NCBI RefSeq assembly: GCF_018919145.1
Contig: NZ_JAHLQJ010000015.1
Span: 1 to 64,000, forward strand
Length of the DNA: 64,000 nucleotides
DNA from: Paenibacillus brevis
GTDB taxonomy: Bacteria; Bacillota; Bacilli; Paenibacillales; Paenibacillaceae
Direction: 5' to 3'
Made by a program: the position numbers and the translations under genes. The notes beneath the pieces were generated by a model. That model made no database searches. It was not told the origin of the DNA and saw nothing but the letters and a program-made list of their open reading frames with translations. Of this stretch, positions 25,751 to 33,660 are shown piece after piece; positions within the stretch are counted from its first letter, which is position 1, and every line of letters starts with the position of its first letter.

Positions 25751-26662
25751 GTGTTCGGATTAGCCTATTTTAAGTGGGAAGAAATTTGGAGTCCTGTCTT
25801 TCTGGCGATTATGTTATTGATTACAGCGGCTTATCTCGTATTGACTGGTCCTGTCCATGATCGCTTGCACAAGGGAAAGCCGGTGACAGCTGGACGAAAG
25901 GCCCTGTTTATAGTGGGCATGACTGTGCTTTATGCTGCTCAGGGAGGCCCTGTGGAGCTGCTGGGACATATCATGTTCAGCTTCCACATGGTTAGTATGG
26001 CGCTATCGTATCTGATTGCTCCTCCGCTTCTGATGCTGGGGCTGCCGGATTGGATTTGGCAGAAGCTTGCGGAGCGGCTGTCCCGCAGTCCGTTGTCACG
26101 TCTGCGCTTTCTGACGCATCCGATCGTGGCGGCTGTGGTATTTAACGGTCTGTTCTCGCTTTATCATTTCCCTGCCATTCATGATTATGTCATGCTCCAT
26201 TTCGCTATTCACCGTCTTTACTATGCGGTTCTGTTTATCGCGGCTATTCTGATGTGGTGGACGCTGGTCAAGCCTCTGCCGGATCGTTCGGAAGTGCATG
26301 GTCTGAAGCAAATGGGCTTTATTTTTCTGAACATGGTGCTGCTTACTCCAGCTTGCGGTCTGATTATTTTTGCGCCTGACCCGCTCTATGCGACTTATAG
26401 TGATCCGGCAGTCTGGGCTCAAGCGATGGGATATTGTGTGTCCGGTGATCCGGGAATGCTGCTATCCCGCTTCGGGGGCCCTGAATTCTTCGGTTATTTG
26501 GAGCCTGCTATTGACCAGCAGGTTGGAGGCATTATAATGAAGTTTATTCAGGAGATTATCTTTGCATCGATGCTGGCCTATGTGTTCTACAACTGGTACA
26601 AGCAGGAGAATCGGGAAGATGACGAGCTTTCCGGGGACGAAGCGAAGGTGAATCTTACGTGA
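25751..26662 (+). CDS. ctaG: Cytochrome c oxidase assembly factor CtaG
   Basis: A 303-aa polytopic membrane protein with about seven helices of the CtaG_BACSU/caa3_CtaG family, needed for a functional caa3 oxidase, probably through copper delivery. Conserved His-rich loops are visible, among them AAQGGPVELLGHIMFSFHMV and FSLYHFPAIHDYVMLHFAIH. The start is a GTG at 25751 seven bases after AAGGGGG; an in-frame TTG at 25727 places the ribosome-binding site inside the gene. It is the fifth gene of the cta operon. Confidence 0.9.
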   Translation: MFGLAYFKWEEIWSPVFLAIMLLITAAYLVLTGPVHDRLHKGKPVTAGRKALFIVGMTVLYAAQGGPVELLGHIMFSFHMVSMALSYLIAPPLLMLGLPDWIWQKLAERLSRSPLSRLRFLTHPIVAAVVFNGLFSLYHFPAIHDYVMLHFAIHRLYYAVLFIAAILMWWTLVKPLPDRSEVHGLKQMGFIFLNMVLLTPACGLIIFAPDPLYATYSDPAVWAQAMGYCVSGDPGMLLSRFGGPEFFGYLEPAIDQQVGGIIMKFIQEIIFASMLAYVFYNWYKQENREDDELSGDEAKVNLT

Positions 26663-26675
26663 TTGGAGGATATTC

Positions 26676-27149
26676 ATGGATTGGTATTTTATATTCCCTA
26701 CGATTAGTACAGGATTTATTGCCATAAGCGCCGTGCTGGTTGCCATCGGTTGGGCATTGATTATCAAGGGGAAACGGGAAGCCCATAAGAAGACAATGAT
26801 TGCTGCGGCGATCGCGGCCATCCTCTTTTTTATCATCTACATGTCGCGCACCGTATTTATCGGCAATACGTCATGGGGAGGCCCGGAGGATCTGGAAGTT
26901 TATTATCGCGTATTTCTCATCTTCCATATTGTGCTGGCGAGTGTAGCGGCAGTCTTCGGCATTACAACTCTGGTGCTGGGCTTTAAAGAAAAGTATGCCA
27001 AGCATCGGAAATGGGGCAAGATCACTTCGCTCATCTGGTTTGCTACTGCAATTACCGGGATAGCAGTATACGTGCTGCTGTACCTGCTCTATCCAGGCGG
27101 CCATACCCGGCCTGTATGGGAAGCTATCTTTGGATTGAATATAAGTTAA
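26676..27149 (+). CDS. DUF420 membrane protein (CtaM/YozB-like oxidase assembly protein)
   Basis: A 157-aa membrane protein with four helices of the DUF420 family. Conserved His residues lie at the membrane faces (KREAHKKT, FLIFHIVLAS, AKHRKWGK, GGHTRP). Family members YozB and CtaM are linked to maturation of heme-copper oxidases, which fits its place 13 bases after ctaG. TTGGAGGA gives a good ribosome-binding site. The last codons and the TAA stop (27147-27149) coincide with the end sequence ATATAAGTTAA of a family A repeat, so the repeat defines the C-terminus. Confidence 0.87.
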   Translation: MDWYFIFPTISTGFIAISAVLVAIGWALIIKGKREAHKKTMIAAAIAAILFFIIYMSRTVFIGNTSWGGPEDLEVYYRVFLIFHIVLASVAAVFGITTLVLGFKEKYAKHRKWGKITSLIWFATAITGIAVYVLLYLLYPGGHTRPVWEAIFGLNIS

Positions 27150-27332
27150 ATAGAGCAGCCAAGTAGAAAGGGCATAAGTGTGAAATGTTCTGAAAGAAGC
27201 GAAAGCGTTCGCCTTTGAGAGCGGATTTCCACCCTATGATGGCTTAGTTCAATCAGAGAAATCCGTGAACAACAGCGATCGTAAGAACACTTCACACGTT
27301 GCCCTCAGTATACAGGCAGGGGTTTAACTTAT
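27141..27332. repeat. Family A palindromic repeat, copy 3
   Basis: Ends ATAAGTTAAA (27141-27150) and TTTAACTTAT (27323-27332) are inverse copies. The core 27170-27304, GGGCATAAGTGTGAAATG to CTTCACACGTTGCCC, follows copy 1 (515-650) over its whole length, with the inner stem GCGGATTTC / GAAATCCG. It overlaps the last three codons of the DUF420 gene. Confidence 0.75.
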
Positions 27333-27350
27333 GATGATGTTTTTCTCAGC

Positions 27351-27395
27351 AAAAGGGCTCTGAAGTCATGCAAGGCGGACTTTGGAGCCTTTTTG
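27351..27395 (+). terminator. Terminator at the end of the cta operon
   Basis: AAAAGGGCTCTGAAGTC (from 27351) pairs with GACTTTGGAGCCTTTT, ending in a T run. It lies beyond the family A repeat and before the next promoter. Confidence 0.8.
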
Positions 27396-27443
27396 CTATG
27401 TATGAGCGTCAAATGAGCAGTTGTGTTTTTCCCAGGATTAGGG

Positions 27444-27494
27444 TTGACGTACATAAATCCAGAGATTATACTGTGTATAAAGATATAAACAGTA
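27444..27494 (+). promoter_or_regulatory. Promoter and operator of the YtrA-type ABC operon
   Basis: Promoter TTGACG (27444-27449), 17-bp spacer, TATACT (27467-27472). An inverted repeat, TACTGTGTATA (27469-27479) and TATAAACAGTA (27484-27494) separated by four bases, overlaps the -10 and start point; the arms match at 10 of 11 positions. It is probably the operator of the GntR/YtrA-family repressor encoded as the second gene of this operon. Confidence 0.75.
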
Positions 27495-27547
27495 AGCACA
27501 GTGATTTCGCAGCGAAAACCTGCGCAAGACGGGAAAGGTGATGACGC

Positions 27548-28261
27548 TTGAACAAGTGGCGGGATGCATGGGTGATTATCAAGAAAGAGCTTAGCACCGA
27601 TAGGGTGTATCTGATCTGGGGGCCGCTCTTCATGGCGTATGCGGGAGCGATGATCGGCCTGATGATGTATGGCCGCTCGGAGCAAGAGGATCACCTGAAT
27701 CCAGTGATCGATTTCCTCATGCTGACTGTTCTTCCGTTGGCTGGAATTCTATTCTCTAGGCGCTCATTCAACTACATCAAGGATGACACCTATACAAGAA
27801 TGTTGTTCTATTATCGTACACTGCCGATTCCGGTTGAAACGGTGATGAAGAGCAGATTTCTTCATATGATTGCTGCCTTCCTTTTTAATGGTGTATTCCT
27901 GTTCACTGCCATCCGGTTGATTTTTGATATGAATATGAACGGGCTTCAGTATGCCGCATTTATATTGGCTTGGTTAGGTTATGCGATCGCGGTAAATGGA
28001 ATCTTCATTTTCTTCGAATTCACCACCAGCGGCCGGACTTATATGTGGATTACGATTTTGCTCGTCCTGCTGTTCGGACTTGCTGCTGCGATATCCGCAA
28101 TATCTGGTTTCGGTTTGACTGAATATTCGATGCAAATGAGCAGAGAGCACGGAATGCTGTCATCTTTGATGTGGGGAACGCTGCTGGGAGGCGGACTTCT
28201 GCTTGCAGGCTTCTCTACTCTTGCTATCCGCAAGTTGAGCCGAAGAAGTCTTAGGGGATAA
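27548..28261 (+). CDS. ABC-2-type membrane protein, first gene of the YtrA-type operon
   Basis: A 237-aa integral membrane protein with six hydrophobic segments, resembling ABC-2 permeases. The start is a TTG at 27548, with GGAAAGGTG at normal distance; no ATG in frame is better placed. It is the first gene after an operator-bearing promoter and is followed by the GntR regulator and the ATPase at 28713, with which it probably forms an ABC transporter, as in the ytr operon of Bacillus where the substrate is linked to cell-envelope stress. Substrate here is unknown. Confidence 0.75.
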   Translation: MNKWRDAWVIIKKELSTDRVYLIWGPLFMAYAGAMIGLMMYGRSEQEDHLNPVIDFLMLTVLPLAGILFSRRSFNYIKDDTYTRMLFYYRTLPIPVETVMKSRFLHMIAAFLFNGVFLFTAIRLIFDMNMNGLQYAAFILAWLGYAIAVNGIFIFFEFTTSGRTYMWITILLVLLFGLAAAISAISGFGLTEYSMQMSREHGMLSSLMWGTLLGGGLLLAGFSTLAIRKLSRRSLRG

Positions 28262-28302
28262 AGGAGCGTCCAGTACGATCTTGAGTTGGAGGTGAACGGA
28301 AG

Positions 28303-28716
28303 GTGTGGATTCCGATTCAGATTAATGAGAATAGTGCGGAGCCGCTTTATCATCAGATTGAGACTCAATTGAAGTCGCTTATCGTAAGCGGACAGCTTGA
28401 GGAGGGAACGCTGCTTCCTTCCATCCGGGAGTTCGCAAGCAGTCTGAACTGCAGTGTCATCACGGTGCGAAGAGTGTATCAGGATCTTGAAAATGAAGGA
28501 TTGCTGCGGACCAAGCAGGGCACAGGGACCTTCGTGGCAAATGTGGCGGCTGGCGAGCGTGATGAATATAAACGTGCGGTAGTTCAGAAGGCGGTCGAGG
28601 CGGCGGTAGATACAGGGATTTCCGTGCAGTACAGCAGCCAGGAGCTGAAGAAGCTGTTTCTGGATATTTTACAGATTAAATATAAGGATGCAGGGAAAGG
28701 GGAGGTGCAGGAATGA
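28303..28716 (+). CDS. GntR family transcriptional regulator, YtrA subfamily
   Basis: A 137-aa regulator. A GntR winged-helix domain fills residues 10-78 (PLYHQIETQLKSLIVSGQL, LPSIREFASSLNCSVITVRR, GLLRTKQGTGTFV), and only a short helical dimerisation tail follows, the mark of the YtrA subfamily that controls ABC transporter operons. The start is a GTG at 28303, preceded by GGAGGTGAACGGAAGG. The operator at 27469-27494 fits the family. The stop overlaps the ATPase start by ATGA. Confidence 0.9.
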   Translation: MWIPIQINENSAEPLYHQIETQLKSLIVSGQLEEGTLLPSIREFASSLNCSVITVRRVYQDLENEGLLRTKQGTGTFVANVAAGERDEYKRAVVQKAVEAAVDTGISVQYSSQELKKLFLDILQIKYKDAGKGEVQE

Positions 28717-29645
28717 TGAAACTGGATAGCGGAGTAGCGGCAGTCGAGCTTATGAATGCGGTGAAAAAGGGCACCCGGGGACAGATTGGACCGTTTCAGC
28801 TCAAGATTCCCCAGGGCTACGTAGTTGCATTAGTCGGCCCTAATGGATCCGGTAAGACAACATTGCTGAACATGATGCTGCAGACACTGATTCCGGATAC
28901 AGGCAGTGTGCGATGGTATGGCAGAGGGTTCGAAGGCCAAATTCCGTTGGAGATTCGCCAGCAAATGGGCTATGTTCCTGAGCACCCCGCCGCCGAAGAG
29001 CATATTATGACCGCCGACCAGGCGGCAAGGTTCAGATCGCACTGGTATCCTGCCTGGGACTGGCAGCGGTATGAAAGACTGATGGACCGATTTCAGGTGC
29101 CCCGTAAAGAGAAGCTGAACCGAATGTCCAAGGGGGAACGCCGTAAATTCGAAATCGCAGCTGTGATGGCTGCAAGGCCAAAGCTGATGCTGCTCGACGA
29201 GCCTTCGGCCGGACTTGATCCATTTGCCTGGAAGGATATGATCGAGGAGTTGAGAAGAAGTCTGGATGAGGACGCCTCGACCATTGTCTTGTCCACGCAC
29301 ATTGTTGAGGAGATCAAGCGGCTTGCGGATTTCGTTGTTCTTGTTCAGCGAGGAGAGCTGCGAGGCATGGTTGAAAAGGATGCGCTTCTCGGAAGCTGGA
29401 AGGAGTATTGGGTTCGCGGGGCGGAAGGCAGCTTCTTGACTGGGATGAATGGTGTGGTCAAATGCGAGCCGGACGGCCCCTCCATATTGCGCATGGTATT
29501 GAAGGGCGAGGCGGAGCTGGAGAAAAGAATAGAATCATCAGACGGAAATACGCAGCTTATCAAGAGCCGCGCGTTGGAACTGGAAGAGATACTTGAGCTA
29601 TGGATGCAGGGAAACGAACCTGATGGATTAATCGATTCAAACTAG
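28713..29645 (+). CDS. ABC transporter ATP-binding protein
   Basis: A 310-aa ATPase. Walker A is LVGPNGSGKTT (near 43-53), Walker B is LMLLDEPSAGLD, the H loop is STHIVEE; the signature is degenerate, MSKGERRKF, instead of LSGGQ, as in many YtrB-type subunits. A C-terminal extension of ~90 residues follows the nucleotide-binding domain. It overlaps the regulator gene by four bases and probably pairs with the membrane protein at 27548. Confidence 0.88.
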   Translation: MMKLDSGVAAVELMNAVKKGTRGQIGPFQLKIPQGYVVALVGPNGSGKTTLLNMMLQTLIPDTGSVRWYGRGFEGQIPLEIRQQMGYVPEHPAAEEHIMTADQAARFRSHWYPAWDWQRYERLMDRFQVPRKEKLNRMSKGERRKFEIAAVMAARPKLMLLDEPSAGLDPFAWKDMIEELRRSLDEDASTIVLSTHIVEEIKRLADFVVLVQRGELRGMVEKDALLGSWKEYWVRGAEGSFLTGMNGVVKCEPDGPSILRMVLKGEAELEKRIESSDGNTQLIKSRALELEEILELWMQGNEPDGLIDSN

Positions 29646-29660
29646 GAATGGAGGCGGATT

Positions 29661-30569
29661 ATGGTGGGAAAGAGACTGGAACTGGAACAGGTTGTAAAGG
29701 AATTTGGAGAGAAAAGAGCGGTGGATCAAATTACGCTGCAGGTTGAAGAAGGCGAAATTTACGGATTGCTGGGTGCTAACGGAGCAGGTAAGACGACAAC
29801 CATGCGGATGGTGCTCGGTCTGATCTATCCGGATAGCGGACGAATTCTATACAATGGAAAGCCTTACGGGCCGGAACTGCAGTCGCAGATGGGCTATCTG
29901 CCGGAAGAGCGCGGACTCTATCCTAAGGTGAAGGTTAGTGAGCAGATTATTTATCTTGCGCGTCTACGGGGCATGTCCGCCGCGGAAGCCGATAAGAGTC
30001 TGAAATATTGGCTCGAGCGCTTTGAGGTGCCGGATTATTACGATAAGAAGATTGAGGAGCTCTCCAAGGGGAATCAGCAGAAGATGGGCTTTGTCGCTGC
30101 CGTGGTGCACAAGCCGCAGATTGTTATTATGGATGAGGCCTTCAGCGGCCTGGACCCGGTTAATGTGGAGCTGCTTAAGGCAACCGTCAAGGAGCTTCGC
30201 GATCAAGGAACGAGCATTCTGTTCTCGACACACCGGATGGAGCATGTTGAGGAGCTGTGCCGTAATATTACGATTTTGGACCGTTCCCGCACTGTGCTTC
30301 AAGGAGACTTGCGGGAGATCAAAAAGAAGTATCCGCGTGAAGAGGTGCTGCTCTATACCTCGGGAGAGGTTCAAGGGCTTGACCGGATTCCGGGTGTAAA
30401 GAAGGTCAGCCGCCAGGAACGGGGATATGATATCTCCATTTCGGATGTATCTGCCGCAAAACTAATTTTGAAGACGGCGATGGAGCAGGGCGAGGTTGAA
30501 CGCTTTGAAATTAAGGAACCGACGCTCAATCAGATCTTTATTAAGGAAGTAGGTGAGTCGAATGAGTAA
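29661..30569 (+). CDS. ABC transporter ATP-binding protein (NatA/YhaQ-like)
   Basis: A 302-aa ATPase with Walker A LLGANGAGKTT, signature ELSKGNQQKMG, Walker B IVIMDEAFSGLD and the H loop STHRME. The C-terminal ~80 residues form the DUF4162-type domain of NatA/YhaQ ATPases. It is followed by a permease that overlaps it by eight bases. NatAB-type pumps export sodium or hydrophobic compounds; the substrate cannot be told here. GGAGG precedes the ATG. Confidence 0.88.
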   Translation: MVGKRLELEQVVKEFGEKRAVDQITLQVEEGEIYGLLGANGAGKTTTMRMVLGLIYPDSGRILYNGKPYGPELQSQMGYLPEERGLYPKVKVSEQIIYLARLRGMSAAEADKSLKYWLERFEVPDYYDKKIEELSKGNQQKMGFVAAVVHKPQIVIMDEAFSGLDPVNVELLKATVKELRDQGTSILFSTHRMEHVEELCRNITILDRSRTVLQGDLREIKKKYPREEVLLYTSGEVQGLDRIPGVKKVSRQERGYDISISDVSAAKLILKTAMEQGEVERFEIKEPTLNQIFIKEVGESNE

Positions 30570-31851
30570 ATTAAATACAGTGATCCGGTTTACTTTTGTG
30601 AACAAGATCAAGACCAAGTCATTTCTCATTACAACGCTGGTGCTGGTCCTGCTTGTGTCGATCGGTATGAATATTCCCTATTTTATAGATAAATTTTCAG
30701 GCGGGGAGCAGGGGCCCGCGAGTGTCGGAGTAATGGAAGGTAGCCAGCCCGAGATCGTTGCTTCGCTGGAAGCCTATCTTCAGAAGCAAGGGGAATTCGG
30801 ATTCACCTTGCACAAGTTCGAGGGAGAGAATGAAGAAACTCTTCGTGCGGAGCTTAAAGCCGGGAATATTGACGGGTATCTAAAATTCAATCAGAATGGG
30901 CAATCCGCATTTCCAACGGTTTCCTACATTTCGAATAAAGACAGCATTCCTCAAAGTGTGAACAGCTCGCTCCAGGCCGCTCTTCAGAGTGTAAAGGCAG
31001 AGGTTATTACGAAGGGGACGCTGAGCGAGGAGCAGCTGGCTGCCCTGACAGCTCCGGTATTTATCGATCCGGTTAAGCTGGATGCTTCGGGAGCAAATGC
31101 GTCCGCAAATGAAGCAGAGACGGAGCGCGGCCCTGCGCCGATTAATTACATTGTTGTGTACGGGCTGGTCATTCTGTTCTTCATGATTATTATGATGACC
31201 GGGAATATGATTGCGGCAGAGGTAACCGCCGAGAAGAGCTCCCGAATCATGGAAATATTAATTACCAGCGTCTCTCCGCTGACGCAGATGTTTGGCAAAA
31301 TTATCGGCATGCTGTACATTGGACTGCTGCAAATCTTCATCTTTGCGGGCGTAATCGGTATTAACATGTCGCTTCCGCACAATCGGCCGGTTCTCGCAAG
31401 TCTGAATCTAAATCTAGCCGATGTCAATTTGACAGTGCTTGTACTGGGCCTGATTTACTTTGTGCTGGGCTATCTGTTGTATGCAACGCTGTTTGCTGCC
31501 ATCGGATCGCTGGTAAGCCGGACGGAGGAATTGGGTCAGGCAATTATGCCGATCACTATGTTGTCGCTGGCTGCTTTCTACATCGGCATCTTCAGCTTGA
31601 GCGCGCCCAATTCGCTGCTGCTCAAGATCAGCAACTTTATTCCGTTCTTCTCGCCGGTCTCCATGATTGTACGGGTGGGCCTAGGGGATACCCCGGTCTG
31701 GGAAATTGCGGTTTCCCTCGTCATTCTGGCAGTCTCGATCCTGTTCTTTGGCTGGCTTGCCGCGAAGATCTATCGTACGGGCGTGCTGCTCTACGGCAAG
31801 CGCCCAACCATGAAAGAGCTGCGTAAAGCAATGCGCGCTTATAAAATCTAA
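30562..31851 (+). CDS. ABC-2 transporter permease (NatB/YhaP-like)
   Basis: A 429-aa permease: one N-terminal membrane helix (about 20-40), a large extracellular domain to about residue 200, then five or six helices. The conserved motif EKSSRIMEILITSVSPLTQMFGK follows the second helix, as in NatB/YhaP. The start is the ATG at 30562, spaced six bases from GGTG and overlapping the ATPase gene by eight bases, so the two are coupled. Last gene of the operon that begins with the YtrA-regulated promoter. Confidence 0.87.
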   Translation: MSKLNTVIRFTFVNKIKTKSFLITTLVLVLLVSIGMNIPYFIDKFSGGEQGPASVGVMEGSQPEIVASLEAYLQKQGEFGFTLHKFEGENEETLRAELKAGNIDGYLKFNQNGQSAFPTVSYISNKDSIPQSVNSSLQAALQSVKAEVITKGTLSEEQLAALTAPVFIDPVKLDASGANASANEAETERGPAPINYIVVYGLVILFFMIIMMTGNMIAAEVTAEKSSRIMEILITSVSPLTQMFGKIIGMLYIGLLQIFIFAGVIGINMSLPHNRPVLASLNLNLADVNLTVLVLGLIYFVLGYLLYATLFAAIGSLVSRTEELGQAIMPITMLSLAAFYIGIFSLSAPNSLLLKISNFIPFFSPVSMIVRVGLGDTPVWEIAVSLVILAVSILFFGWLAAKIYRTGVLLYGKRPTMKELRKAMRAYKI

Positions 31852-31877
31852 TTCAGGAGTAGAGGAGAATCCGACCT

Positions 31878-33104
31878 ATGAAAAATTGGAAATATATGCT
31901 GTTATCGCTTGCTCTTTCCACCGGTCTGCTTGCATCGGCTGTCCCGGCGGCAGCAGCGCCGCAACAACCATGGATTAAAGTGAATGGCCAAGCCATCGAA
32001 TATGCGGCTGAGACCGCACCGGTTGCCCAGGAAGGAACAACGCTGGTGCCTTTGCGCACTACGCTGGAGGCGTTGAATGCGAAGCTTGCCAGAACCGCGG
32101 ATGATACAATTACTGTGGTGGTGGAAGGCCGGACGATTACGCTGGAAAGTAAGCTGGAGCGCATTCATGGCGTAACCTATGCGCCGATTCGCATCATCGG
32201 GGATGTTGCCGGCTATGAAGTCAGCTGGGATCAGGCGACACGTACGGTCCAGCTGGCATCCAAGGCAGCGGCGCCTGAAACTGCCTCTCAGACCGGAGGA
32301 CGTGGCTTCCTATGGGAAGTTGAAAACAACGGCACGACGGTATATCTGGTAGGCTCCATGCACATCGCAGATGACAGCTTTTATCCGCTGCGCGATGAAT
32401 TTGAAGAAGCTTTTACAGAAGCGGACTATTTGGGCGTAGAGATCGATATCAGCAAAGCAGCGGATGAAGCGCAGCAGAATTTGATTCTGAGCATGGGAAC
32501 GTATCAGGATGGATCAACCCTAAAGAATCATATTTCCGCCGAGACATATGCCAAGCTGGGTGAAGTCCTGAAGCAAAACGGCTTGGAGCCCGATATCCTC
32601 GATGCTTATAAGCCGTGGGTTGTGGATTCTACACTTGCATCGTTGAAATCAGCGGCGACCGGATATGAAGCGTCTGCAGGGGTGGATCTGTATTTTATCC
32701 AGAAGGCGCTTGAGCGTCAACTGCCGATCATCGAGCTGGAGTCTTACGAGTCTCAACTGAGGATGTTCAATAATTTTTCTAAAGAACTGCAGGAGAAAAA
32801 CCTGAACGCAACGCTTGACAATATCGATGTGGTGGAAGATAGTGTGAATGCGATGGCTGAAATGTGGAAGACAGGAAATGATGAGCAGCTTCTGGAGCTG
32901 ACTAACAGCTTCTCTGACGATGAAGAATACAATCAAGCCATGCTGATTGACCGGAATCTTGGAATGGCCGAGAAAATCGACGGCTACCTGAAGAGCGGTA
33001 AGAAAGAAGAGTATATGATCGTAGTTGGCGCAGCTCACTATTTGGGAGAACACGGAATCATTAAACTGCTTGAAGACAAGGGTTACACGGTGGTGCGGAA
33101 ATAA
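31878..33104 (+). CDS. Secreted TraB/GumN-family protein with N-terminal stalk domain
   Basis: A 408-aa exported protein. A signal peptide (1-26, ending AAA) is followed by a copper-amine-oxidase-N (stalk) domain (about 35-130; LVPLRTTLEALNA and YAPIRIIGDVAGYEVSWD) and a TraB/GumN domain (about 140-408) with its two motifs GSMH (residues near 156) and GAAHYLGE near 383. TraB/GumN/TIKI proteins are putative metallopeptidases; stalk domains are thought to bind the cell wall, so the enzyme is probably surface-held. Its TAA stop overlaps the start of the phosphatase gene by one base (TAATG). Confidence 0.87.
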   Translation: MKNWKYMLLSLALSTGLLASAVPAAAAPQQPWIKVNGQAIEYAAETAPVAQEGTTLVPLRTTLEALNAKLARTADDTITVVVEGRTITLESKLERIHGVTYAPIRIIGDVAGYEVSWDQATRTVQLASKAAAPETASQTGGRGFLWEVENNGTTVYLVGSMHIADDSFYPLRDEFEEAFTEADYLGVEIDISKAADEAQQNLILSMGTYQDGSTLKNHISAETYAKLGEVLKQNGLEPDILDAYKPWVVDSTLASLKSAATGYEASAGVDLYFIQKALERQLPIIELESYESQLRMFNNFSKELQEKNLNATLDNIDVVEDSVNAMAEMWKTGNDEQLLELTNSFSDDEEYNQAMLIDRNLGMAEKIDGYLKSGKKEEYMIVVGAAHYLGEHGIIKLLEDKGYTVVRK

Positions 33105-33595
33105 TGAAAAGGATAGATCATGAAAAGAGAGTCGGTGTCCTGTTTGTTTGTCTGGGCAACATCTGCCGTTCTCCGATGGCGGAAGCGATCTTCCGCCACC
33201 GGGTGATAGAGGCGCAATTGCAGGAGCACATTACGATTGATTCGGCAGGAACCGGCAATTGGCATACAGGCAAGCCCCCTCATGAAGGAACACGGCGTAT
33301 CCTTGACCAGTACGGAATCTCGTATGAAGGCCAGAAGGCAAGGCAGGTTGCCGGGGATGACTTTACCCGGTTTGACTACATTGTCGCTATGGATGATCAA
33401 AATGAACAGAATCTCCGTACGCTGGCCTCCCGGGCAGATGCCCGGATTATCAAGCTGTTGGACCTTGTGCCGGAATCTCTGTTTAAGGACGTTCCTGATC
33501 CGTATTATACAGGGAACTTTGAAGAGGTTTATGACCTGCTTACTGCAGGGTGCGGTGCCTTGCTGGAACTGATTCGGCGGGATAAGGGACTGTAA
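33104..33595 (+). CDS. Low-molecular-weight protein tyrosine phosphatase
   Basis: A 163-aa cytoplasmic phosphatase. The P-loop is CLGNICR (Cys16 to Arg22, CX5R) followed by SPMAEA, and the general acid Asp lies in DVPDPYY near residue 128, so all catalytic residues are present. It would act on phosphotyrosine or phosphoarginine in proteins. Translation starts inside the stop of the TraB/GumN gene (TAATG), implying coupling, which is an unusual partnership. A terminator follows at once. Confidence 0.93.
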   Translation: MKRIDHEKRVGVLFVCLGNICRSPMAEAIFRHRVIEAQLQEHITIDSAGTGNWHTGKPPHEGTRRILDQYGISYEGQKARQVAGDDFTRFDYIVAMDDQNEQNLRTLASRADARIIKLLDLVPESLFKDVPDPYYTGNFEEVYDLLTAGCGALLELIRRDKGL

Positions 33596-33621
33596 TGTAA
33601 ATTAGTATCCATAGCATGCCG

Positions 33622-33660
33622 AAGGCCGGACTGGAGATAAACTCCTCGTCCGGCCTTTAT
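33622..33660. terminator. Bidirectional terminator
   Basis: AAGGCCGGAC (33622-33631) pairs with GTCCGGCCTT (33648-33657), followed by TATTTG. It ends the phosphatase gene on the plus strand and overlaps the stop codon of the convergent LacI-type gene. Confidence 0.85.
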
